From an uncultured Candidatus Melainabacteria bacterium (GTDB lineage: Bacteria > Cyanobacteriota > Vampirovibrionia > Gastranaerophilales > Gastranaerophilaceae), in NCBI GenBank assembly GCA_934718085.1, contig CAKUZL010000002.1:215145-279144 (forward strand): a stretch of DNA of 64,000 nt, read 5' to 3'. Position numbers and translations under genes: made by a program. The notes under the pieces were generated by a model. That model worked only from the letters and a program-made list of their open reading frames with translations. It was not told the DNA's origin and made no database searches. Every line of letters begins with the position of its first letter. Position 1 is the first letter of the stretch. This document shows positions 1-8,958 of this stretch, one piece after another.

Positions 1-1
1 A

Positions 2-325
2 GGTTGTTTTACCGGGTTTTCGGTTGCCGGATGGTCGGTACAAAACTCGAAAGTCAGCGATAACGAGTTTGTCGAGGCTTTGTCGTCTCATTTGTCCGAC
101 ATTTTGACTCGCGAAGAATGTGAACAAATGTTTCAAACAAGAATTGTTCCCGAAAAACTTCTTGATTACGAAAAGTTGCTGATTTCAAAGAAAGATTACA
201 ACTTAAATAAAATTGACAATATTTTGTATAAAATAAAAAATATTCGGGGTAAAATAATAAGCATAAGGTTGAACAAAACACCGAAAGTTTTCAGGTTGTT
301 CGGAATTGATTTTATAAAGGAATAA
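2..325 (+). CDS. C-terminal end of an unrecognised protein (cut by window edge)
   Basis: The frame is open from the first bases and stops with TAA at 323-325, giving the last 107 residues of a longer protein. No family was recognised. The visible part begins with a Gly/Phe/Trp-containing stretch, continues with acidic and charged helical sequence, and ends in a Lys/Ile/Asn-rich basic tail. No start codon with a convincing ribosome site is seen inside, so the gene probably begins upstream of the window. Only four bases separate its stop from pseB, so it is very likely the preceding gene of the same operon and may act in surface-glycan synthesis; that role is inferred from position only. Confidence 0.6.
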   Translation, partial: GCFTGFSVAGWSVQNSKVSDNEFVEALSSHLSDILTREECEQMFQTRIVPEKLLDYEKLLISKKDYNLNKIDNILYKIKNIRGKIISIRLNKTPKVFRLFGIDFIKE

Positions 326-329
326 AGGT

Positions 330-1322
330 ATGTTAAACGGAAAAACGATATTGATTACGGGCGGAACGGGGAGTTTCGGCAAAAAATTCATCAAAACGGT
401 ATTTGAAAAATATCCCGACGTAAAAAAGGTTATAGTCTATTCGAGGGACGAGTTTAAGCAGTTTATGATGCAAAACATGCCGGAGTTCAAGGTGCATTCC
501 GACAAAATGAGATATTTTATCGGCGATGTTCGCGACGAATCCCGTTTGATGAGGGCGTTTGAAGACGTTGATGTCGTAATCCATGCCGCAGCATTGAAGC
601 AGGTTCCCGCGTGCGAATACAACCCGTTCGAGGCGGTAAAAACAAACGTTATGGGAGCTCAAAACGTAATCAATGCGGCTATCGACAGAGGCGTCAAAAA
701 AGTCGTCGCTTTGTCTACGGATAAAGCCTGCGCGCCAATCAACCTTTACGGCGCGACGAAACTTTGTTCCGATAAATTGTTCATCGCGGGAAATTCGTAT
801 TGCGGTAAAAAAGATACCCGTTTTTGTGTTGTAAGATACGGAAACGTAGCGGGCTCGCGAGGTTCTGTTATTCCGTTCTTCAAAAAGCTTGTCGAAGAAG
901 GCGCAAAAGAACTTCCCGTAACCGATATGAAAATGACCAGATTTTGGCTGAAACTCGAGCAGGCTGTCGAAATGGTTTTGGAAGCTCTTGCGACGATGCA
1001 GGGCGGAGAATTGTACGTCAAGAAAATTCCTTCGATGAGAATGCCGGATTTGGCAAAAGCTGTGGCTCCGAATTTGGGAATAAAAGAAGTCGGAATTCGT
1101 CCCGGCGAAAAAATTCACGAGCAAATGATAACGACCGAAGATGCCCGAAATACAATCGAAACTAAGGATTATTACATAATTTTGCCTCAAATCGATTTTG
1201 AAAACATCGAGTATAAGTATCCCGGCGCAAAGCCCGTTCCCGAAGGATTTGAGTATCATTCCGGCAATAACGACAGATGGCTTACCGTTGAAGACATGCA
1301 AAAATTGATAAGTGAAATATAA
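330..1322 (+). CDS. pseB: UDP-N-acetylglucosamine 4,6-dehydratase (inverting)
   Basis: A 330-residue short-chain dehydrogenase/reductase, the usual PseB length. It converts UDP-GlcNAc to UDP-2-acetamido-2,6-dideoxy-beta-L-arabino-hexos-4-ulose, the first step of pseudaminic acid synthesis in the cytoplasm. Visible features are the N-terminal nucleotide-binding loop GGTGSFG (residues 11-17), the T-D-K triad at 130-132, and the Y-x-x-x-K pair at Y140/K144. The start ATG at 330 is preceded by AAGG. It is the first complete gene of an operon running to about 8825, followed ten bases later by pseC. A related sugar dehydratase role, for example for another L-altro nonulosonate, cannot be excluded. 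Confidence 0.93.
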   Translation: MLNGKTILITGGTGSFGKKFIKTVFEKYPDVKKVIVYSRDEFKQFMMQNMPEFKVHSDKMRYFIGDVRDESRLMRAFEDVDVVIHAAALKQVPACEYNPFEAVKTNVMGAQNVINAAIDRGVKKVVALSTDKACAPINLYGATKLCSDKLFIAGNSYCGKKDTRFCVVRYGNVAGSRGSVIPFFKKLVEEGAKELPVTDMKMTRFWLKLEQAVEMVLEALATMQGGELYVKKIPSMRMPDLAKAVAPNLGIKEVGIRPGEKIHEQMITTEDARNTIETKDYYIILPQIDFENIEYKYPGAKPVPEGFEYHSGNNDRWLTVEDMQKLISEI

Positions 1323-1332
1323 GAGAATAAAT

Positions 1333-2445
1333 ATGAAAACTTACGGTTACGGAAAACAACATTTGGAATTTGACGACTACCTTGCGGTGTTGAAAACATT
1401 GGCTTCGCCGTTTTTGACGTGCGGTCCGAAGGTAAAAGAATTTGAACGAAAAATTTGCGAATACACGGGTGCAAAATATTGTGTTGTCGTAAATTCGGCA
1501 ACTTCGGGGCTTCATATCGCAATGGCTGCGGCTGGAGTCGGTGTCGGAGACGAGGTAATAACTTCCCCGATAACTTTTCTGTCGAGCGCGAATTGTGCAA
1601 GGTTTGTCGGAGCGGATGTTCGTTTTGCGGATGTTGAGCCCGAAACCGCAAATATCGATCCCGAAGAAATTCGAAAACAAATTACCGAAAGGACAAAAGC
1701 TGTTGTTCCCGTTCATTTTGCGGGGCAGTCTTGTGATATGAAGGCGATAAACGATGTTTTGTGGGATACTCACAGAAAAATTTATATTATCGAAGACGCG
1801 GCGCACGCAATCGGTTCGGAGTACAACGGAACAAAGGTCGGGTCGTGCAAATATTCCGATATGACAGTTTTTTCGTTCCATCCCGTGAAGACGATTACAA
1901 CCTGCGAAGGCGGTGCCGTAACGACAAACGACGAAGAGCTTTACAAAAAACTTTTGGCATACAGAGCTCACGGCATGCATAAAGACGGCGAAATGACGAA
2001 AACCTGGGAATACGAAATGCGCGAACTCGGATACAATTATCGAATGACCGATGTTCAGGCGGCTTTGGGAATTTCTCAGCTGAAAAAACTTGACCGTTTC
2101 AAAAAACGCAGACGCGAAATCGTCGATTTTTACAATAAACATCTCGGAGTAAAACATTTGGTGGAAAAACCCTTTTCAAACGCTTGTTTCCACCTGTATC
2201 CGATTCTTGTCGAAAATCGAAAAGAATTTTACTTTGACGCAAAAAAAGCAGGGTTGAATCTTCAGGTTCATTATATTCCGGTTCATACACAACCTTATTA
2301 TCGCTCGCTTTACGGTAACGAAAAAAAATTTCGTAACGCAGAGTATTACTACGAGCATTGCATTTCTTTGCCTTTGTACTATGATTTGAGTGATAAAGAC
2401 TTAGTTGAAATCGTAAAGAGAATTAAGCTTTTATTGCACCTGTAG
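1333..2445 (+). CDS. pseC: UDP-4-amino-4,6-dideoxy-N-acetyl-beta-L-altrosamine transaminase
   Basis: A 370-residue DegT/DnrJ/EryC1-family aminotransferase. It should transfer an amino group from glutamate to C4 of the PseB product using pyridoxal phosphate. The Schiff-base lysine lies in the stretch FHPVKTITTCEGG (K186), and the upstream E-D-A-A-H motif is also present. A GTG at 1312 is in frame, but it overlaps pseB and lacks a good ribosome site; the ATG at 1333 follows AAGAGA at a suitable distance and was chosen. The pairing directly after pseB is the classic pseB-pseC order, which supports the assignment over other sugar aminotransferases. Confidence 0.92.
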   Translation: MKTYGYGKQHLEFDDYLAVLKTLASPFLTCGPKVKEFERKICEYTGAKYCVVVNSATSGLHIAMAAAGVGVGDEVITSPITFLSSANCARFVGADVRFADVEPETANIDPEEIRKQITERTKAVVPVHFAGQSCDMKAINDVLWDTHRKIYIIEDAAHAIGSEYNGTKVGSCKYSDMTVFSFHPVKTITTCEGGAVTTNDEELYKKLLAYRAHGMHKDGEMTKTWEYEMRELGYNYRMTDVQAALGISQLKKLDRFKKRRREIVDFYNKHLGVKHLVEKPFSNACFHLYPILVENRKEFYFDAKKAGLNLQVHYIPVHTQPYYRSLYGNEKKFRNAEYYYEHCISLPLYYDLSDKDLVEIVKRIKLLLHL

Positions 2446-2460
2446 TTGGCGGAGAATTGT

Positions 2461-3483
2461 ATGGAAATAGAAAGATTGACGCAGGAAAACCTTGAAGAGT
2501 GGGATGATTTTGCGAAAAATTCGGATACGGCATGGTTCAGACATACGTCGGCATGGCAGAAGTATTCGATGTGTTGCAGGTTTGATTCGGATTCGAAAAA
2601 TTATTCGTTTTTTGTAAAACAAAATCGCGAGATTGTTGCGACGGTTCCGTTGATTACCGAATATAACTACGAAAATCGTTCGGAACAAAGGTTTGCCTTT
2701 TACGGTGATTATACGCCGCTTCCCGCGTTTAAAAACGATTGCGGAATTAATAAAAAAGCTTTGAAAACCGCGATAAACGAAGAAATTTTGCGTGTTGCCC
2801 GCGAAAATAACGTTACAAGCGGGATTTTTTGTATTGACCCGTTGATTGAAAAGACTTATCAAAACGATTTTGTGTTGTTCGATATGATGGGCGACGGCGG
2901 AAATTTGCACGTTACGACGACAAACATCGCGGATTTGCGTCTTGACGAAGATGTTCTTTTGCGAGAAATGAGAAAAGGTCATAAAGCCGCGATAAAGCAG
3001 GCTTTAAAGAAGGACGGTTATCGCGTCGATATTTTTGACGACACGAACGTAACCAAAGAAATTTTGTTGAAATTTAAAGAAATTCACAAGATTGACGCCG
3101 GAAGGCAAACTCGGACGGATGAGTCATGGGATTGTATGTACGAGTGGATTTTGGCGAAAAATGCCGTGCTTGTGATGTTGTACGTGGACGAAATCGGCGA
3201 TTATTGTTCCGGGCTGTTTGCAATAACTTATAAAAAAGGGGCTTATTACGGTTCGTTTTCGACTACCGATTCCAAAATTTTGAACGGACTCGGCGGGTAT
3301 ATAATGCAATGGCGAACGATACAATATTTAAAAGCTCACGGGTACGAAAAATACGACATCGGGCGAAATATTTACAATACCGATAATTTGAAATTAAAAG
3401 AAATCGCAAAATACAAAAGGGGCTTTAGAACAGGGGAAAGCCTTGCCGTTACTTACGATTTCGCATATGAGGATAACAAATAA
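2461..3483 (+). CDS. FemAB/GNAT-superfamily transferase
   Basis: A 340-residue protein resembling the double-GNAT FemAB and BioF2-like acyl or aminoacyl transferases. The central R-K-G-H-K-A stretch and the C-terminal W-R-x-I-x-Y-L-K segment followed by K-L-x-x-x-K-x-x-x-G-F are typical. In this operon it may acylate a nucleotide sugar or attach an amino acid or acyl group to the glycan; the substrate cannot be read from sequence. The ATG at 2461 has GGAG seven bases upstream and is preferred over a TTG fifteen bases earlier. It starts just after the pseC stop, and its own stop overlaps the next start (TAATG). Confidence 0.72.
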   Translation: MEIERLTQENLEEWDDFAKNSDTAWFRHTSAWQKYSMCCRFDSDSKNYSFFVKQNREIVATVPLITEYNYENRSEQRFAFYGDYTPLPAFKNDCGINKKALKTAINEEILRVARENNVTSGIFCIDPLIEKTYQNDFVLFDMMGDGGNLHVTTTNIADLRLDEDVLLREMRKGHKAAIKQALKKDGYRVDIFDDTNVTKEILLKFKEIHKIDAGRQTRTDESWDCMYEWILAKNAVLVMLYVDEIGDYCSGLFAITYKKGAYYGSFSTTDSKILNGLGGYIMQWRTIQYLKAHGYEKYDIGRNIYNTDNLKLKEIAKYKRGFRTGESLAVTYDFAYEDNK

Positions 3484-4382
3484 TGAATCTATGTCTGGGA
3501 ACCGTCCAATTCGGGATGGATTACGGAATTAAAAACCAAAAAAAACCGTCGCTTGAAGATGCAATAAAAATGCTCGATTACGCGACTCAAAACGGAATAA
3601 ATACCATAGATACGGCGTTTGCGTACGGAAGTGCGGAGGATGTCGTCGGTGAGTTTTTGAAACGAAAAACGATAAATCGCGAAAAATTGTTTATAAGCTC
3701 GAAATTCAAGCCGAATGACCTTGATGACGCTGACGAAAACGATTATGAAAAAATAATTCGCGAACACCTGGAAACTCAGTTAAAAAGGCTTCATACCGAC
3801 TATCTCGACGCATATATGTTTCACAGCTCGAGATATGTTTTTAACGAAAAAATGTTGCAGGCTTTGTTCAACGTGAGAAAAGAGGGAAAAATCAAACATT
3901 GCGGCGTTTCGGTTTATTATCCCGATGAAGCGAAAGCTTGCATTGGCAGTCCTTATACCGATTTTATGCAATTGCCGTTCAGTATTTTTGACCAGAGAAT
4001 GAATGAAGACGGGGTTTTCGAACTTTCAAAAAAATCGAAAACGACGCAAATTCACTCGCGGAGCGCGTTTATTCAAGGGCTTATTTTAATGAACGAGGAC
4101 GAAGTTCCGCCGTTTTTGAATGATGCAAAACCGATAATTCGGAAAATCGACGATTTGTGTAAAAAGTATCGGGTTTCGAGAATAGCTTTGGCGATAAATT
4201 TCGTGAAAAGCTTCGATGCAATAACTCATTTGGTTTTCGGGGTCGATAACCTCGAGCAGTTGAAAGAAAATATCAAAATTTTCGAAAGTGATTTTCCGAG
4301 CGAAATAATCGGCGAAATTTCGAAAGAATTCGAAAACATTAACGCAAACATCGTGATGCCGAGCTTGTGGGTAAAGAGGTAG
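3483..4382 (+). CDS. Aldo/keto reductase family protein
   Basis: A 299-residue TIM-barrel NAD(P)H-dependent oxidoreductase. The family's catalytic tetrad is visible: D43 and Y48 (in TIDTAFAYGSA), K74 (ISSKF) and H114 (YMFHSS). It probably reduces a carbonyl on a sugar intermediate or tailors the activated nonulosonate, but no substrate-specific feature is recognised. The start overlaps the upstream stop by one base, so the two genes are likely translationally coupled. Such reductases are not part of the minimal PseBCHGIF pathway, so this suggests a modified product. Confidence 0.85.
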   Translation: MNLCLGTVQFGMDYGIKNQKKPSLEDAIKMLDYATQNGINTIDTAFAYGSAEDVVGEFLKRKTINREKLFISSKFKPNDLDDADENDYEKIIREHLETQLKRLHTDYLDAYMFHSSRYVFNEKMLQALFNVRKEGKIKHCGVSVYYPDEAKACIGSPYTDFMQLPFSIFDQRMNEDGVFELSKKSKTTQIHSRSAFIQGLILMNEDEVPPFLNDAKPIIRKIDDLCKKYRVSRIALAINFVKSFDAITHLVFGVDNLEQLKENIKIFESDFPSEIIGEISKEFENINANIVMPSLWVKR

Positions 4383-4384
4383 AT

Positions 4385-5713
4385 ATGACTGATTTGATGA
4401 CAAAAAATAAAAAATGTTTGGAACTGCAGGAAAAGGCGGTAAAATTGATACCCGGGATGACTCAGTTGTTGTCGAAACGTCCCGATCGTTACAGCAGAGG
4501 CGTTTGGCCGACTTATTTTAAGGAAGCTCACGGGGTTGAAGTTACTGATTTGGACGATAATAAGTACCTTGATTTTTCGATAGGCGGAGTCGGCGCGACG
4601 GTTTTGGGCTACGCCGACGAAGATGTCGATAATGCCGTAATCGACGCGATAAAGCGGGGGTCGGCATCGACGTTGAATCCGGCGGAAGAAGTTTTGTTGG
4701 CCGAAAAATTGGTTGAATTGCATCCTTGGGCGGATATGGCGAGGTTCGCGCGCGGCGGCGGAGAGGCAATGTCGATTGCCGTGCGGATTGCGCGGGTTGC
4801 GACGAAAAAAGAAGTTATCGTTTTTTGCGGATATCACGGCTGGTGCGATTGGTATTTGGCTGCAAACCTCGGGAAGAAGGACGCTTTGGACGATCAATGG
4901 ATTGCCGGTCTTAATCCGGCAGGGGTGCCTAAAGGGCTTACGGGAACGGCAATTCCGTTTTATTTTAACGATATCGAAAGTTTTCACGCGGCTTTGGAAA
5001 AAGCGGGTGATAACCTTGCCGCGGTTGTGATGGAGCCTATCAGGAATTTCGAACCGACGCGGGAGTTTATGGACTCTGTTCACGCTGCGGTCGCCGAAAA
5101 AAACGTTCCTTTTATTATGGACGAAATTACGGCGGCTTTCAGAATGTGTAACGGCGGAGCGCATTTGAAACTCGGTTGGAAACCCGACATTGCGGTGTTC
5201 TCTAAGGCTTTGGGCAACGGATTTCCTTCGTCCGCGGTCATCGGAAAGAAAAAGTTCATGGATTTTGCTCAAGATGCTTTTATTACGAGCACAAACTGGA
5301 CGGAGAGAATCGGCTCCGTTGCGGCGTTGGCGATGATTGACAAGTTTATAAAAGTCGATGCTTCGACGCACATGCTTAAAATTTCTTCCATGGTTTGGAA
5401 TATCTGGAAAAAAACAGCCGAAAAATACGGCTTGAAAATTCATATCGGCGGGTTCAAGCCGTTGATTCATTTTTCGTTTGAAGAAAATCATGCCGTCAAC
5501 ATCGCGTATTTTACGCAGGAAATGTTGAAAAAAGGCTTTTTGGCGGGCGGCGGTTTTTATGCTATGTACGCACATACGGAAGACGACGTGAGAAAATACG
5601 AAAAAGCTTTCGATGAAGTTTTCGGAAAGCTTGCGGTTTTGATAAAAGAAGGTACCGTAGAAAGTCATTTGAACGGATTGCCTGCTGCGAGCGGGTTTGC
5701 GAGGGTTAATTAA
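4385..5713 (+). CDS. Class III PLP-dependent aminotransferase (glutamate-1-semialdehyde aminomutase-like)
   Basis: A 442-residue fold-type I aminotransferase. The PLP lysine is K274 in FSKALGNGF, and the pyridine-nitrogen aspartate is D246 in IMDEI. It resembles HemL, but its place inside a sugar operon and the lack of other haem genes nearby argue for transamination or amino-shift on a glycan precursor. An in-frame start at 4367 would overlap the previous gene; the ATG at 4385, two bases after that gene's stop, is preferred. The stop overlaps the pseF start by one base. Confidence 0.82.
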   Translation: MTDLMTKNKKCLELQEKAVKLIPGMTQLLSKRPDRYSRGVWPTYFKEAHGVEVTDLDDNKYLDFSIGGVGATVLGYADEDVDNAVIDAIKRGSASTLNPAEEVLLAEKLVELHPWADMARFARGGGEAMSIAVRIARVATKKEVIVFCGYHGWCDWYLAANLGKKDALDDQWIAGLNPAGVPKGLTGTAIPFYFNDIESFHAALEKAGDNLAAVVMEPIRNFEPTREFMDSVHAAVAEKNVPFIMDEITAAFRMCNGGAHLKLGWKPDIAVFSKALGNGFPSSAVIGKKKFMDFAQDAFITSTNWTERIGSVAALAMIDKFIKVDASTHMLKISSMVWNIWKKTAEKYGLKIHIGGFKPLIHFSFEENHAVNIAYFTQEMLKKGFLAGGGFYAMYAHTEDDVRKYEKAFDEVFGKLAVLIKEGTVESHLNGLPAASGFARVN

Positions 5714-6399
5714 TGAAAAATATTGCTATAATTACGGCAAGAGGCGGAAGTAAGCGTATTCCGCGGAAGAACATCAAGGATTTCGAAGGCAGACCGATGA
5801 TTTCTTATGCGATAGAGGCGGCGTTAAAATCGCAAATTTTTGATGACGTTATGGTCTCGACAGAGGATTCCGAAATTGCAGAAGTTGCCAAAAGATACGG
5901 GGCTTCGGTTCCTTTTATGCGGTCGGAAAAAACCGCCGACGATTTTGCGACAACTTTTGATGTTTTGGATGAAGTTGTGACCGAGTATAAAAAACGCGGG
6001 GTCGAAATCGGCGAATTTTGTTGTATTTACCCGTGTGTGCCGTTTCTGACGCCCGAAGTTTTAAAGGATGCTTACGAAGTTTTCAAAGGACACGATGCTT
6101 TGTGCCCTGTTTGCAAGTTTTCCGTACCGATAGAGCATTCTTACAAAATCGAAAACGGTTTGTTGGTTCATCAAAATCCGAAAGCCATGAAAATGCGTAC
6201 TCAGGATTTGGAGCCGAAATATTTTGACGTCGGGATGTTTTACTTTTGTAAAACCGAAAAAATGTACGAAAATAACAGTTTGGCTCCGAAAGACACGGTT
6301 CCGTATATTATAGACGAATCTTTGTGCCGGGACATCGACAATCCCGAAGATTGGAAAATTGCGGAAATGCAATACAGGATACTGAAACAAAATGTATAA
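5713..6399 (+). CDS. pseF: CMP-pseudaminic acid cytidylyltransferase
   Basis: A 228-residue NeuA/PseF-type nucleotidyltransferase. It activates the free nonulosonic acid with CTP to the CMP-sugar used by glycosyltransferases. The N-terminal ITARGGSKRIPRKN is the CTP-binding signature of this family, and STEDSEIAEVA is the usual following block. The start overlaps the stop of the upstream aminotransferase, and the last eight bases overlap the next gene. Context with pseB, pseC and pseI supports pseudaminate specificity; activity on legionaminate or another isomer cannot be told from sequence. Confidence 0.88.
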   Translation: MKNIAIITARGGSKRIPRKNIKDFEGRPMISYAIEAALKSQIFDDVMVSTEDSEIAEVAKRYGASVPFMRSEKTADDFATTFDVLDEVVTEYKKRGVEIGEFCCIYPCVPFLTPEVLKDAYEVFKGHDALCPVCKFSVPIEHSYKIENGLLVHQNPKAMKMRTQDLEPKYFDVGMFYFCKTEKMYENNSLAPKDTVPYIIDESLCRDIDNPEDWKIAEMQYRILKQNV

Positions 6400-7312
6400 A
6401 CTCGGGTTGAAATTGTGGTCGATAAATACGGATTTTTATCTTTCCGAAGCGGTAAAACTCTTTAATGACGGAGTTTTTGACTACATCGAGTTGTATGTTG
6501 TTCCGGGAAGTTCGGATACTTTGAGTTCGTGGAAAGATGTCAAAAAAAATCACGGAATTCCTTTTATAATCCATTGTCCGCACTTTGCACACGGCTTCAA
6601 TCTTGCAAAATCCGAAAAAAAAGAGAGTAATCTTGAAATTTATAAACAGGTCAAAAATTTTGCGGATGAACTTGACGCCCGGTATATAATTTTTCACGGC
6701 GGCATTGACGGAAACATTGAAGAAACGGCGGCTCAGTTGGCTTCTTTCGGTGAACATCGCGCGTTAATCGAGAACAAACCGTATGTAGCGTTGCCTAATC
6801 GAATGGGCGGAAATTTTTGTCGCGGGTATAATCCGGACGAAATAAAATTGGTGAAAGAGATTGCAAAATGCGGGTTTTGCTTTGATTTCGGGCATGCCGT
6901 CTGTGCCGCAAATTCCCTTTATGATATGAAAAATATCTCCAAAACTTTGGAAAACGCTCATATGCTCCTTGGCGACTCAATCGAAATGTCGAACATGATG
7001 ACTGAAAAAAAACTCGAAAATCCCGTTTTTCAAGGGGTAAGAGGTCAGGATGATGAAACATTGTCTCGGCAAGATTTTATTTACACATATCTTGACGAGT
7101 TTATGCGGATGAGCCCGAATATGTTTCATTTGACGGATATCGACGATATTTCTTCTCCGTATGACTCGCATCCTCATTTGGGAACGGGAGAGCTTGATAT
7201 TGCGCGAATAAAAACCGTTTTGCCCGAAAACGCGATTGTGACGTTGGAGACAAATAAAAATTCCAAAGAAAACCTCGACGACTTTATACACGATACGGAA
7301 ATGATGAGATGA
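6392..7312 (+). CDS. Sugar isomerase/AP endonuclease-like TIM-barrel protein
   Basis: A 306-residue protein resembling the xylose isomerase-like TIM-barrel family (AP endonuclease 2 fold). Likely metal-site pieces are visible: IHCPHFAHG near residue 65, FHGG near 108, E-N-K near 130, FDFGHAV near 165 and HPHLGTGE near 265. In this setting it could be an epimerase, isomerase or hydrolase acting on a sugar intermediate. The pseudaminate pathway needs a UDP-sugar hydrolase (PseG) that is not seen in this window, but there is no direct evidence that this protein replaces it. The start overlaps pseF by eight bases. Confidence 0.68.
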   Translation: MYKLGLKLWSINTDFYLSEAVKLFNDGVFDYIELYVVPGSSDTLSSWKDVKKNHGIPFIIHCPHFAHGFNLAKSEKKESNLEIYKQVKNFADELDARYIIFHGGIDGNIEETAAQLASFGEHRALIENKPYVALPNRMGGNFCRGYNPDEIKLVKEIAKCGFCFDFGHAVCAANSLYDMKNISKTLENAHMLLGDSIEMSNMMTEKKLENPVFQGVRGQDDETLSRQDFIYTYLDEFMRMSPNMFHLTDIDDISSPYDSHPHLGTGELDIARIKTVLPENAIVTLETNKNSKENLDDFIHDTEMMR

Positions 7313-7764
7313 GCACTTTAAAAATCAGACTTGCGAATATAGATGATATGAAAAAAGTTTTTGACTTGTCGAATGATGATGTAGTTAGACAAAATTCGTT
7401 TAATTCATCAAAAATTTTATGGGAAGATCATGAAAAATGGTTTGAAAACAGGATTTTGCGGGTTGCTGACGAGCCGTTTTATGTTGTTGAAGACGAAAAC
7501 GGTAATTTTGCGGGGCAATCGCGGTTTGATAAAAAAAACGGAGAAATCGTGATATCGGTGAGTATTGCGGAAGCGTTTCGCGGCAAAGGGCTTGCGGGAA
7601 GCGTTATAAAACTTTGTACCGAAAAAACCGGATTTGAAACGGTTTTTGCTTATATAAAAGAATCGAATATTTCGTCGGTGAGAGCGTTTCGGGCTGCTGG
7701 GTACGTGCCTGATTTAGGTTCCGATAAAAACGAGGGTTGTGTGAGGTTGGTTCACAGACTTTGA
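7309..7764 (+). CDS. GNAT N-acetyltransferase of the nonulosonate locus (PseH-like)
   Basis: A 151-residue single-domain GNAT acetyltransferase. The acetyl-CoA loop is in RGKGLAGSVIK (near residue 90), and the N terminus has an N-S-F-N-S...W-E-D-H-x-x-W-F block like acetyltransferases found next to NeuB/PseI genes. Its probable job is 4-N-acetylation of the UDP-amino sugar made by PseC, the PseH step. Similarity to true PseH is moderate, so no symbol is given. Its ATG overlaps the stop of the upstream gene (ATGA). Confidence 0.75.
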   Translation: MSTLKIRLANIDDMKKVFDLSNDDVVRQNSFNSSKILWEDHEKWFENRILRVADEPFYVVEDENGNFAGQSRFDKKNGEIVISVSIAEAFRGKGLAGSVIKLCTEKTGFETVFAYIKESNISSVRAFRAAGYVPDLGSDKNEGCVRLVHRL

Positions 7765-7779
7765 TTTTCGTAGTATAAT
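7751..7779 (+). promoter_or_regulatory. Putative sigma-70 promoter inside the operon, before pseI
   Basis: TTCACA at 7751-7756 and a perfect TATAAT at 7774-7779 are separated by 17 bases. The -35 box lies within the last codons of the upstream gene. This would start transcripts about 23 bases before the pseI ATG and could let pseI be expressed separately. Confidence 0.55.
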
Positions 7780-7808
7780 TCCTGCAAAGGCTAAGTTTGG
7801 AGCGATTT

Positions 7809-8825
7809 ATGACTCGGACATACATTATAGCGGAGATGTCGGCAAATCATTGCGGGGATTTCGGGCTTGCAAAAAAAATTATTCGAACGGCAAAAGAAAT
7901 CGGCGCGGATGCCGTGAAAGTGCAAACTTACACCGCCGACACAATAACGATTGACTGCGCAAACGAAGAGTTTCGAATAAACGACAAAGACAGCTTGTGG
8001 AACGGCGAAACTTTGTACGGATTGTATCAAAAGGCTTATACTCCGTGGGCTTGGCAGGGCGAGCTCAAAAAATACGCTGACGAAATCGGGATAGATTTTT
8101 TCTCGACGCCGTTTGATTATTCGGCGGTCGATTTTCTCGAAAGTATAGGCGTCCCGGCGTATAAAATTGCGAGTTTCGAGGCGATAGATTATCCGTTGAT
8201 AAAGTATGCGGCAAAGTTCAAAAAACCGATGATTATTTCGACCGGAATTTCGTCGTTCGAGGAAATTCAAGAGGCGATAGATGCTTGTAAATCCGCAGGA
8301 AACGACAATATTACAATTTTGAAATGTACCTCCGCGTATCCTGCAAAGCCCGAGGATATGAATTTGAACACGATAAAAGACATGTTTGATAAATTTGCGC
8401 CGCAAGGCGTGAAAATAGGGCTTTCCGATCACTCGAAAAGCATTGTTCCGCCTGTCGTTGCGGTTGCTTTCGGGGCGGCGGTTATAGAGAAACATTTAAT
8501 GACCGATGAGTCTTCGGGCGGCGCGGACAGCGGTTTTTCCCTGAATCCCGACGAGTTTGCTCAAATGGTCAATGCCGTTCGTGAAGCCGAAAAGGCGACG
8601 GGGCGTGTTGATTATTCCGTCAACGAAAAAAATCGTAAGTACGCGCGCTCGTTGTACGTCGTAAAAGACGTGAAAAAGGGCGAAATCTTTACTCCCGAAA
8701 ATGTTCGTTCAATTCGTCCGTCAAACGGAATGCTTCCGAAATTTTACGATTTCGTCATCGGAAAATCCGCAACATGTGACCTGAATTTCGGCACCCCTCT
8801 GAAAAAAGAGTACGTGTCTGAATAA
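7809..8825 (+). CDS. pseI: Pseudaminic acid synthase
   Basis: A 338-residue NeuB-family synthase that condenses phosphoenolpyruvate with 2,4-diacetamido-2,4,6-trideoxy-L-altrose to form pseudaminic acid. The N-terminal block (I-I-A-E-M-S-A-N-H near residue 5), a K-C-T-S-A-Y-P motif near 175, and G-L-S-D-H-S near 205 are family hallmarks. The C-terminal 60 residues form the antifreeze-like SAF domain. The ATG at 7809 follows GGAG; an in-frame TTG twelve bases upstream is less likely. It is separated from the previous gene by 44 bases containing a promoter-like sequence. It is the last gene of the cluster and is followed by a repeat-rich region. Confidence 0.92.
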   Translation: MTRTYIIAEMSANHCGDFGLAKKIIRTAKEIGADAVKVQTYTADTITIDCANEEFRINDKDSLWNGETLYGLYQKAYTPWAWQGELKKYADEIGIDFFSTPFDYSAVDFLESIGVPAYKIASFEAIDYPLIKYAAKFKKPMIISTGISSFEEIQEAIDACKSAGNDNITILKCTSAYPAKPEDMNLNTIKDMFDKFAPQGVKIGLSDHSKSIVPPVVAVAFGAAVIEKHLMTDESSGGADSGFSLNPDEFAQMVNAVREAEKATGRVDYSVNEKNRKYARSLYVVKDVKKGEIFTPENVRSIRPSNGMLPKFYDFVIGKSATCDLNFGTPLKKEYVSE

Positions 8826-8958
8826 AATCGCTTAAAAATGCAAGAGAGTTTTTCTTATGTTTATCGTTGAAAATGAATAATGTAGGTGCCGAGGACCCCG
8901 GCATTCCTCGAGGGGCGGGCATGTTGCGTACAAACGAAGCCGTTCGTCTTTGCGAAAT

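Noticed and set aside
333..1301. A 322-codon open frame on the minus strand
   Set aside because: It is fully antisense to pseB, which has clear catalytic motifs.
4226..5668. A 480-codon open frame on the minus strand
   Set aside because: It is the shadow of the class III aminotransferase, whose motifs are intact on the other strand; the shadow has no recognisable family and a Phe/Arg-rich composition.
4385..5713. The aminotransferase as HemL of the haem/tetrapyrrole pathway
   Set aside because: It is embedded in a nonulosonate operon with overlapping frames and no other tetrapyrrole gene is nearby, so a sugar or glycan role is more likely.
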